From Streptomyces odonnellii (GTDB lineage Bacteria > Actinomycetota > Actinomycetes > Streptomycetales > Streptomycetaceae), in NCBI RefSeq assembly GCF_000981895.1, contig NZ_LATD01000030.1:1-64000 (forward strand): a stretch of DNA of 64,000 nt, read 5' to 3'. The translations under genes and the position numbers were made by a program. Shown here piece by piece: positions 56,009 through 62,725 of the stretch (position 1 is its first letter; each line of letters begins with the position of its first letter). Below the pieces are notes generated by a model that had not been told where the DNA came from, made no database searches, and saw only the letters and a program-made list of their open reading frames with translations.

Positions 56009-56231
56009 CTAGGGTCTTTCGTTTGGGTCTGGCTGGATCAGGGAGCGCCCGCCGCGGGAGCGGCTGATGTCGGTGTTGGTGCCGTGTATCGCAAGGCGGA
56101 GGATGGAGCCCACGCGGAGGGGGTACCTCCCACGCCCTTAAGGCTGTGGGGGAGTAGGCGACTGACGACAACGCCGCGAGGCGCGGTGCCAGGGCACGCG
56201 AGCCCAGCAAGATCCAAACGAGAGGCCCTAG
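56009..56231. mobile_element. MITE-like element with 28-bp imperfect terminal inverted repeats
   Basis: A 223-bp non-coding unit. The left end (56009-56036) begins CTAGGGTCTTTCGTTTGG, and the complement of the right end (56204-56231) begins CTAGGGCCTCTCGTTTGG; 23 of 28 positions agree. The ends carry CTAG on both sides (TA- or CTAG-type target duplication). An internal inverted repeat with GGGTACCTCCCACGCCCTTA...AGG lies around 56118-56155. No transposase is encoded. It starts 7 bp after the PhoX stop. I recall very similar units in many Streptomyces genomes. Confidence 0.75.
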
Positions 56232-56324
56232 CCCTTTCCGACGGGTCCCGGAAGGAGTGATCCGGCGGCCCGTCGGCCGCCGGGCATGGCGCGTCGGGGC
56301 TCATTGGGCGCATACTCCAAGGTA

Positions 56325-56552
56325 ATGACAAAGTCAGCCGGATCCCGGCGCCACCTGCCGTCCAGTCCCTTCAACCGCCAGGCCCCGGCCTCTCCCCCGC
56401 CCGAGCAGTTCGATGTGGGAGACCGTGTCTCACACGATCAGTTCGGCCTGGGCAGAGTCATCGGAGTCGAGGGCGACCATGCCGTGCTCATCGATTTCTC
56501 GGGGCGACAGGGGCGGATCCTCAGCCCCTTCGCCAAGCTGACCAAGCTCTGA
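56325..56552 (+). CDS. Small protein with a PcrA/UvrD-type Tudor-like C-terminus
   Basis: A 75-residue protein. After a disordered Pro/Ser segment (about 1-25), the domain FDVGDRVSHDQFGLGRVIGVEGDHAVLIDFSGRQGRIL fits the small beta-barrel (Tudor-like, CarD/PcrA-C-terminal) that binds nucleic-acid enzymes such as RNA polymerase. In UvrD/PcrA this module docks on RNA polymerase, so a transcription-linked role is possible here but inferred. Only a short AAGG precedes the ATG; CATACT ends 8 nt before it (nearly leaderless). Confidence 0.7.
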   Translation: MTKSAGSRRHLPSSPFNRQAPASPPPEQFDVGDRVSHDQFGLGRVIGVEGDHAVLIDFSGRQGRILSPFAKLTKL

Positions 56553-56575
56553 GCCGCACCCCGAACGCCGTGCCC

Positions 56576-56617
56576 CCTCGGCGCCGCGGGTCCTGACGGG
56601 ACCCCGCGGCGCCGAGG
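56576..56617. terminator. Bidirectional terminator between converging genes
   Basis: A long hairpin: CCTCGGCGCCGCGGGTCC (56576-56593) with 56598-56617, one bulged base and a 4-nt loop. Confidence 0.85.
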
Positions 56618-56686
56618 AGGGACCGGGCCACCCCGCCTCGGCCGGGCCCCGGCCCCGGACCGCCCGGCCCTGCCCAGGCCTCGCGG

Positions 56687-57877
56687 TCAGAGGATTTTCG
56701 CGGCGGGCTTCACCATGCCGCGGACCGTGCGGGACTTCACGAACTCCCCGAGGCCGGTCATCTCCCACTCGCCCGAGAACTGCTTGATCAGTTTCGCCAT
56801 CATCACCCCGGTCTGCGGCTCGGCGCTCGTCAGATCGAAGCGGACCAGCTCCTCGTCCGTGGCCGCGTCGATCAGCCGGCAGTACGCCTTGGCGACCTCG
56901 GTGAACTTCTGGCCCGAGAAGGAATTGACCGTGAACACCAGGCCCGTCGCATCGGCGGGCAGCCGGCCCAGGTCCACCATGATCACTTCGTCGTCGCCGG
57001 CGCCCTCGCCGGTCAGATTGTCGCCGGAGTGCTTGATGGCGCCATTGAGAATGGACAGCTTGCCGAAGTAGCAACTGTCCAGATGGTTACGGTTCGGGCC
57101 GTAGGCGATCACCGACGCGTCGAGGTCGATGTCCTTGCCGCGGTACGCGGGCTCCCAGCCGAGGCCCATCTTGACCTGGGTGAGCAGCGGGCGGCCGCCC
57201 TTGACCAGGGACACCGTCTGGTTCTTCTGGAGGCTGACCCGGCCCTTGTCGAGATTGATCTTCCCGCTGCCGGGCGCGGGAGCCGCCGCCGGAGCAGCCG
57301 CGGGGACCGGCGGCGCGGTGGCCGGAACGGGCGGTACGGGTGCGGCGGCCGGGGCCGCGGCGGGAACCGGGGCGGGCTCCTCCACCGAGACCCCGAAGTC
57401 GGTGGCGATCCCGGCCAGTCCATTGGCGTAACCCTGGCCGACGGCGCGGGCCTTCCACGCTCCGTTCCGCAGATAGATCTCCACGACCACGAGGGCGGTC
57501 TCGGTGCCCAGCCGGGGCGGGGTGAACGTGGCCAGCACGGCGCCCGAGGCGGAGTCGCGGATGGTGGCGGTGGGCTCGATGCCCTGGAAGCTCTGCCCTG
57601 CGGCGTCCGGGCTCGCGGTGACGACGATCTTCTCGATACCGGGCGGGACGGCGGCGGTGTCGACGACGATCGCGTCGGGCGCGGAGCCGCCGCCCGCGCG
57701 GTGGGTCACACCGGGGCCCGTCGGCTGGTTGTAGAAGATGAAGTCGTCGTCCGAGCGCACCTTGCCGTCGGCGGTGAGCAGCAGGCCCGATACGTCGAGC
57801 CGCACGGGCGCGGCGACGTCCACCGCCACATGGGTGGTGGGCAGGGGGATGTTCGAGCCGGGCGTCATAGCTGTCAT
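56687..57877 (-). CDS. Tandem TerD-domain calcium-binding/stress protein
   Basis: A 396-residue protein with two TerD-fold domains. The first (about 1-175) has the calcium-binding pattern LDVSGLLLTADGKVRSDDDFIFYNQP; the second (about 205-396) has a similar DIDLDASVIAYGPNR...ILNGAIKHSGDNLTGEGAGDDEVIMVDL in parts. They are joined by a Pro/Ala linker (PAAAPAAAPVPPVPATAP and similar). Acidic loops of the type DGDDE bind Ca2+ in this family. In Streptomyces TerD-type proteins affect calcium response, development and tellurite tolerance. ATG 57877 is used; ATG 57868 is in frame. Confidence 0.9.
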   Translation of the reverse strand: MTAMTPGSNIPLPTTHVAVDVAAPVRLDVSGLLLTADGKVRSDDDFIFYNQPTGPGVTHRAGGGSAPDAIVVDTAAVPPGIEKIVVTASPDAAGQSFQGIEPTATIRDSASGAVLATFTPPRLGTETALVVVEIYLRNGAWKARAVGQGYANGLAGIATDFGVSVEEPAPVPAAAPAAAPVPPVPATAPPVPAAAPAAAPAPGSGKINLDKGRVSLQKNQTVSLVKGGRPLLTQVKMGLGWEPAYRGKDIDLDASVIAYGPNRNHLDSCYFGKLSILNGAIKHSGDNLTGEGAGDDEVIMVDLGRLPADATGLVFTVNSFSGQKFTEVAKAYCRLIDAATDEELVRFDLTSAEPQTGVMMAKLIKQFSGEWEMTGLGEFVKSRTVRGMVKPAAKIL

Positions 57878-58013
57878 GCCCGTCGTAACGAACGACCCCG
57901 CTTTGCCGTTCCCTTACCTTCCGCCATTCGCGTCGCCCCCCCCCGCCCATCGGAGCAGGCACGGGCCGGGCCGGACCCCGGCGCGGCCGGCGACCCGGTG
58001 CGGCCGGCGCGCC

Positions 58014-58823
58014 TCAGTGCGGCCAGCGCGGCGGATTCGTCGTGAACTGGCCGCCCAGACACGCGTGGTCCGGATTGTCCGGGTCGAGCGGCCCCTGCTC
58101 GGCGATGAGCTTCTCCGCGTACCGCTCCGAGTCGTCGAGCGGCTCGTACCCCAGCGCCCGCGCGCTCGTCAGGTCCCACCACAGCCGGGTGTTGGCGGAG
58201 GAGCCGTGGACGACGGTGTGGCCGACGCCCTCGGCGGTGAGCGCGGCGTGGAAGAGCCGGGCGCAGTCCTCGGGGCTCAGCCAGACGGAGAGCATACGGA
58301 CGGTGCTGGGCTCGGCGAAGCAGGAGCCGATCCGTACGGAGACGGTCTCCAGGCCGTGCAGGTCCCAGTAGAGCTGGGCGAGATCCTCGCCGAAGCACTT
58401 GGACAGCCCGTAGTAGGTGTCGGGGCGGCGCGGGGTGTCGACCGGGATCAGCGGGTCGTCGCCCCGGGGGCGCGGGGTGAAGCCCACGGCGTGGTTGCTG
58501 GAGGCGAAGACCGTACGCCGGACACCCTCCGCGCGGGCGGCCTCGTACAGGTTGTACGTCCCCTGGATGTTGGCGCGCAGGATCTTGTCGAAGGTCGACT
58601 CCAGGGAGATGCCCGCGAGATGGATGATCGCGTCGACGCCCCGTACGGCCTCCCGCAGCGCCTCCTTGTCCGCGAGATCGGCGGTGATGGCGTCCGGCTC
58701 GCCCTCGACGGGGTTGACGTCGAAGAGCCGCAGCTCGTAGCCGTACGCGGGCAGCAGGCCCCGCATCAGGGTGCCGAGGCCGCCGGCGGCGCCGGTGAGC
58801 AGGACGGTACGGGGAGCGGGCAT
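58014..58823 (-). CDS. udh: NAD-dependent epimerase/dehydrogenase, probable uronate dehydrogenase
   Basis: A 269-residue extended-SDR enzyme. NAD motif TGAAGGLG (residues 10-17), active-site Ser in FASSNHAVGF (about 108-110) and Tyr138-x3-Lys142 in YYGLSK. SSNHAVGF and the NxRIGSCF-like SVRIGSCFAEP are features of uronate dehydrogenases, which oxidise galacturonate/glucuronate to the aldaro-lactone. The divergent kdgD supports this role. GAGGAG lies before the ATG at 58823. A promoter TTGACG-N18-TAGCGT lies upstream on the minus strand. Confidence 0.8.
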   Translation of the reverse strand: MPAPRTVLLTGAAGGLGTLMRGLLPAYGYELRLFDVNPVEGEPDAITADLADKEALREAVRGVDAIIHLAGISLESTFDKILRANIQGTYNLYEAARAEGVRRTVFASSNHAVGFTPRPRGDDPLIPVDTPRRPDTYYGLSKCFGEDLAQLYWDLHGLETVSVRIGSCFAEPSTVRMLSVWLSPEDCARLFHAALTAEGVGHTVVHGSSANTRLWWDLTSARALGYEPLDDSERYAEKLIAEQGPLDPDNPDHACLGGQFTTNPPRWPH

Positions 58824-58908
58824 GGGGGAATCTCCTCGGCGGGCGTGGATCCATGGGCCGGCGGGCTCGATCGGCTCAGATCCGTAGACATAATTCACAT
58901 GCATGGAC

Positions 58909-58938
58909 ACGCTAGGGAGTGGGGCGCGGCAGCGTCAA
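58909..58938 (-). promoter_or_regulatory. udh promoter
   Basis: Minus strand TTGACG (58938-58933), 18 nt, TAGCGT (58914-58909). The predicted mRNA start is near 58902, giving a leader of about 80 nt before the udh ATG. It is almost the same as the kdgD promoter on the other strand. Confidence 0.75.
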
Positions 58939-58986
58939 GTGTGGCGCGGAGGCCGCGAATCCGTCCCTGAGTTGCGGTTTCTCGTC

Positions 58987-59016
58987 TTGACCCGCGGCGC
59001 GCGGCTGCCCTAGCGT
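58987..59016 (+). promoter_or_regulatory. kdgD promoter
   Basis: TTGACC (58987-58992), 18 nt, TAGCGT (59011-59016), the best consensus vegetative promoter in the window. The mRNA start is predicted near 59023. The downstream ATGGACA at 59033-59039 also occurs at 58903-58909 near the udh start and could be part of a shared operator. Confidence 0.8.
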
Positions 59017-59095
59017 GGCGTTGTTCAGGGATATGGACATGGATCAGAATTGTGCACGGGCGGTCGGCGCTCGCTGCATGGCCAAGGGAGCGCTC

Positions 59096-60097
59096 GTGAC
59101 CTCAGCCCCGCTTGCCGCACGCCTCACCCGCGTGGCCGGGCCGCTGTTCTTCCCCGTCACCGCGTACGGGCCCGACGGCGCCCTCGACCTCGGCGCCTTC
59201 CGCGCGCATGTCGGAGCGGGGGTCGAGGCGGGCGCCGCGGCGGTCTTCGCGTGCTGCGGCACCGGTGAGTTCCACGCCCTCACCCCGGAGGAGTTCCGCG
59301 CCTGCGTCGCCGCGGCCGTCGAGGAGACGGCGGGCCGGGTGCCGGTCGTGGCGGCGACCGGGTACGGCACGGCGCTCGCGGTCGAGTACGCGCGGATCGC
59401 CGAGGAGGCGGGCGCCGACGGGCTGCTCGCCATGCCTCCCTATCTGGTCGTCGCCGGCCAGGAGGGACTGGTACGCCACTACACCGCGCTGGCCGCGGCC
59501 ACCTCCCTCGACACCATCGTCTACCAGCGCGACAACGCCGTCTTCACGCCCGCGACCATCGTCGAACTCGCCGATGTGGAGCGCATCATCGGCCTCAAGG
59601 ACGGATACGGCGACCTCGATCTGACGCAGCGCGTCGTCAGCGCCGTACGGAGCGAGCGGCCCGGCCGGGAGTTCCTCTTCTTCAACGGGCTGCCCACCGC
59701 CGAACTCACCGGTCTCGCCTACCGCGGGATCGGGATCACCCTCTACTCCTCCGCGGTCTTCGCCTTCGCCCCCGACATCGCGCTCGCCTTCCACCGCGCG
59801 CTGACCACCGGGGACGACAAGACGGTCAACCGGCTGCTCGACGGCTTCTACGTACCACTGGTCGAACTGCGCAACCAGGGCCGCGGATACGCCGTGTCGC
59901 TGGTCAAGGCAGGGGTACGGCTCGGAGGGCTGGACGTCGGAGAGGTACGGCCGCCGCTCAGCGAGCCCCACCCCGACCATGTCAAGGCGCTCGCGGTCCT
60001 GATCGAACGCGGCCGGGCGCTGCTTCCCCAAGGCAGTGACCAGCCCGGGCTCTCCGGCGGCGGCGCGGGCGGCCGGGGCGCGGAGGCGGGCCGGTGA
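59096..60097 (+). CDS. kdgD: 5-dehydro-4-deoxyglucarate dehydratase
   Basis: A 333-residue class I aldolase-fold enzyme of the DapA superfamily. Schiff-base Lys168 (IIGLKDGYGDLDL), Tyr143 (IVYQRDNAVF), PLFFPVTAYG at the N-terminus and CCGTGEFHALTPEEF, which is the KdgD-type replacement of the DapA TTG motif. It converts 5-dehydro-4-deoxyglucarate to 2-oxoglutarate semialdehyde, the last-but-one step of oxidative uronate/glucarate breakdown. The GTG at 59096 has AGGGAG 5 nt upstream; the frame open to 59015 crosses the promoter. The stop overlaps the next gene (GTGA). Confidence 0.88.
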   Translation: MTSAPLAARLTRVAGPLFFPVTAYGPDGALDLGAFRAHVGAGVEAGAAAVFACCGTGEFHALTPEEFRACVAAAVEETAGRVPVVAATGYGTALAVEYARIAEEAGADGLLAMPPYLVVAGQEGLVRHYTALAAATSLDTIVYQRDNAVFTPATIVELADVERIIGLKDGYGDLDLTQRVVSAVRSERPGREFLFFNGLPTAELTGLAYRGIGITLYSSAVFAFAPDIALAFHRALTTGDDKTVNRLLDGFYVPLVELRNQGRGYAVSLVKAGVRLGGLDVGEVRPPLSEPHPDHVKALAVLIERGRALLPQGSDQPGLSGGGAGGRGAEAGR

Positions 60098-61269
60098 GGG
60101 CCTCCGCCTTTCTCTACCCGTGGGACATGGTGGGCGACCCGGACGCCCCCGCCAGGATCGCGGACCTCGGCGTCCAGCAGGTCACCCTCGCCTCCGCCTA
60201 CCACTCCACCCGCGCCCTGACCCCCCGTCACCCGCGCCATCGCATCGTCACCGCCGAGCACGCCGCCGTCCTCTACCCGCCGGACACCGGCCGCTGGGCG
60301 GGCCATGAGCTGCGCCCGTACCCGGCGGGCGACTGGGCGCCCGGCGACGCCCACGGGGAGGCCGCCGCCGCGCTGGCCGACGCCGGACTCGACGTCCACA
60401 CCTGGGTGATCCTCGCGCACAGCTCCCGGCTCGGCGCCGAGCGCCCCGACACCTCCGTGGTCAACGCCTACGGCGACCGCTACCCCTGGGCGCCCTGTAT
60501 CGCCAGGCCCGCCGTCGCCGCGTATCTGGCCGAACTGGCGGCGGAGGCCGCCGTACGCCCCGGCGCGCACGGCACCGAACTGGAGTCCTGCGGCTGGTAC
60601 GGGCTCGCGCATCTGCACGCCCACGACAAGATCGCGGGCGTCGGCCTCGGCGACGCGGCGCAGTATCTGATGTCGCTCTGCTTCTGCCCGGTCTGCCGAC
60701 AGGGGTACGAGGGGCTCGGCGCGGACCCGGACGAACTGGCCGCCGCCGTACGGCGCGCGCTGGAGCCCGGCTGGGCCACCGGGTCCGCAGAGGCCGGACG
60801 GCCCGCCGTCGAGAAGCTCCTCGGCGCCGATCTCGCCGCCGTCACCTTCGACTGGCGCGGCCGAACGGCCCGGGCGCTCCAGGAAGCGGCGGTCGCGGCG
60901 GTACGGGCGGAAGCCGCGCCCGGCTTCCAGGTGCTGCTGCACGCCGACCCGGTGCCGTACCACACCGGTGCCAATGCCGGTGTGGATCCGGCACACATAC
61001 TGGGGATCGCGGACGGGGTCGTCCTGCCCTGCTCAGGCGGCGCGGCCGAAGCGATGCTGACGCCCTTCGTACCGCACCGCACCGGTTCGTCCGTACTGGC
61101 CGCGAACTTCAATGTCGTCGGTGGCATGGGCGGCAGCCCCGCGACACTCGCCGAGGACGCCGCGCGCGCCGCCGGACTGGGGGCGACCGAACTGCGGCTC
61201 TACCACGCGGGACTGGCCTCCGACGCCGACCTGACGGCGGTCGCCGCGGCGCTCTCGCGGCTGGGGTGA
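60094..61269 (+). CDS. Unrecognised cytosolic protein of the sugar-acid locus, probable TIM barrel
   Basis: A 391-residue protein, translationally coupled to kdgD (GTGA). I cannot assign a family. It has no signal peptide. Strand-like blocks occur at regular spacing: SAFLYPWD (4-11), VQQVTLASAYHSTR (27-40), VHTWVILAHS (101-110), GTELESCGWYG (160-170), HLHAHDK (173-179), CFCPVC (196-201), then QVLLHADP, DGVVLPCSGG, SVLAANFNVVGG and ELRLYHAG. This looks like a (beta/alpha)8 enzyme; the Glu pair 162/164, the His-rich HLHAHD and the CFCxxC stretch could form the active or metal site. A glycosidase- or lactonase-like role on uronates is inference from context. Confidence 0.8.
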   Translation: MRASAFLYPWDMVGDPDAPARIADLGVQQVTLASAYHSTRALTPRHPRHRIVTAEHAAVLYPPDTGRWAGHELRPYPAGDWAPGDAHGEAAAALADAGLDVHTWVILAHSSRLGAERPDTSVVNAYGDRYPWAPCIARPAVAAYLAELAAEAAVRPGAHGTELESCGWYGLAHLHAHDKIAGVGLGDAAQYLMSLCFCPVCRQGYEGLGADPDELAAAVRRALEPGWATGSAEAGRPAVEKLLGADLAAVTFDWRGRTARALQEAAVAAVRAEAAPGFQVLLHADPVPYHTGANAGVDPAHILGIADGVVLPCSGGAAEAMLTPFVPHRTGSSVLAANFNVVGGMGGSPATLAEDAARAAGLGATELRLYHAGLASDADLTAVAAALSRLG

Positions 61270-61288
61270 GTCATACGGCTGTGGTGGG

Positions 61289-62497
61289 TCATTGCCGGTG
61301 GCCGGGCGCGCCACGGACCAGCACGAGCGCGGTGAGCAGCCCCGCCGCCCCGGCCGCCGGCAGAAGTATCGCGAGGTCGACGAAGGCGATCAGGCCCGCG
61401 CCCAGCCCCAGCGCCACCGCGTTCGGCACATAGATCAGGGTGTTGGCGGTGGCGGCGGTGCGGCCGAGCACCCGCTCGGGAATCTCGCGCTGCACCGCCG
61501 TCAGCGCGGCGATCAGCACACAGGGCAGTCCCAGCCCCACCCCCGCGGCGCTCGCCAGCGCCACCGTGTCGTACGGCAGCGCCCGCGCCGCGACCGACAG
61601 CGCGAACAGTGCGATCCCGGCCGCCGCGAACACCCGCTCGGGCAGCCGCCGCAGCAGCGGTCCCGCGAGAAGGCCGATCACCACGGACCCGGCGCCCTGC
61701 ACCGCGTACAGCGGCCCGACGAAGGCGGGGGAGTGGCCCAGGACCCGGTCGACGACCGCGTACACCGCCGCGCCGTTGATCCCGGCGAGCAGCATCGTCA
61801 CCCCGGCGGCGAGCACGAGCGGGCGTACGGCGGGGGCCGCCCGGAGCCGCCGGAAACCCTCGACGGTGCCCGCGAGCCGTGACGAAGTCCGCGCGGCGGG
61901 GGGCTCCTCCCGTACCCGCATCAGCGCGAACAGCCCGGCGGCCAGCACGAAGGTCGCCGCGTCCAGCAGCACCACGGGACCGCCGCCGAACCGGGCGTAG
62001 AGCCCCGCGCCCGCGAGCGGCGCGAGCAGCTTCATGCCCTCGTTGGCCGTCATCCGCAGCCCGTTGAAGCCCCCCAGTAGCCGCTTGTCGACCGCCGTGG
62101 CGACCAGCGCCGTCTCCGCCGCGCTCTGGACGACCCCGCTCGCCCCGTATACGAACAGCACGCAGAAGAGGATCCAGACGCGGTCCGCCGAGTCGACGGC
62201 GAGCAGGAGGGGCAGCAGGGCCGCCATGCCGAGGTTGCAGCCGATCAGCAGCGGCCTTCTGCGCACCCGGTCGGCGACCGACCCGAGCAGCGGACCCACC
62301 AGCGTCGGCGCCCACATCGCGAAGACGGTCAGCGCGGCCAGACTGTCCGAACCGGTCAGCGACTTGGCCCAGACACCGGCGGCCAGCCACATCGCGGACG
62401 TACCAAAACCGGACACCACCACCGCGGACAGATACAGCCCGGCGGTACGGTCCCGCAGCACGCCTCCGGCTCGTACGCCTCCGGTCCTCGCACCCAT
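61289..62497 (-). CDS. MFS transporter (drug/siderophore exporter type)
   Basis: A 402-residue major facilitator with 12 predicted helices. The MFS loop motif is SVADRVRRRPLLIGCN between helices 2 and 3, and the layout resembles the DHA3/EntS group (multidrug and enterobactin-type exporters). The ATG at 62497 is chosen for GGAGG 11 nt upstream and because the longer frame adds only a polar stretch. It converges with the preceding unknown gene, with only 19 bp between. The relation to the sugar-acid genes is unclear; its class is exporter rather than uronate uptake. Confidence 0.85.
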   Translation of the reverse strand: MGARTGGVRAGGVLRDRTAGLYLSAVVVSGFGTSAMWLAAGVWAKSLTGSDSLAALTVFAMWAPTLVGPLLGSVADRVRRRPLLIGCNLGMAALLPLLLAVDSADRVWILFCVLFVYGASGVVQSAAETALVATAVDKRLLGGFNGLRMTANEGMKLLAPLAGAGLYARFGGGPVVLLDAATFVLAAGLFALMRVREEPPAARTSSRLAGTVEGFRRLRAAPAVRPLVLAAGVTMLLAGINGAAVYAVVDRVLGHSPAFVGPLYAVQGAGSVVIGLLAGPLLRRLPERVFAAAGIALFALSVAARALPYDTVALASAAGVGLGLPCVLIAALTAVQREIPERVLGRTAATANTLIYVPNAVALGLGAGLIAFVDLAILLPAAGAAGLLTALVLVRGAPGHRQ

Positions 62498-62725
62498 GTC
62501 CCCCGTGTCCTCCGCTCTGTCACCCGCCGCCGGTACGGGCGTCAGAGTGGCGGCTGAGGACCGGGGGACCGCATCGGGCAATCGCCCTACTTCAGCGCGT
62601 GAGGAGCCTCAGACAAGGCCGCGCGGGCCGGGACGGCGTCTCATTAACACGGTGAAAACCTGAACTGTCCCTGACAGGGGCACAATCCCTCTACCCCCCG
62701 CGACCGACTCAGCACGAGGAGCCCC

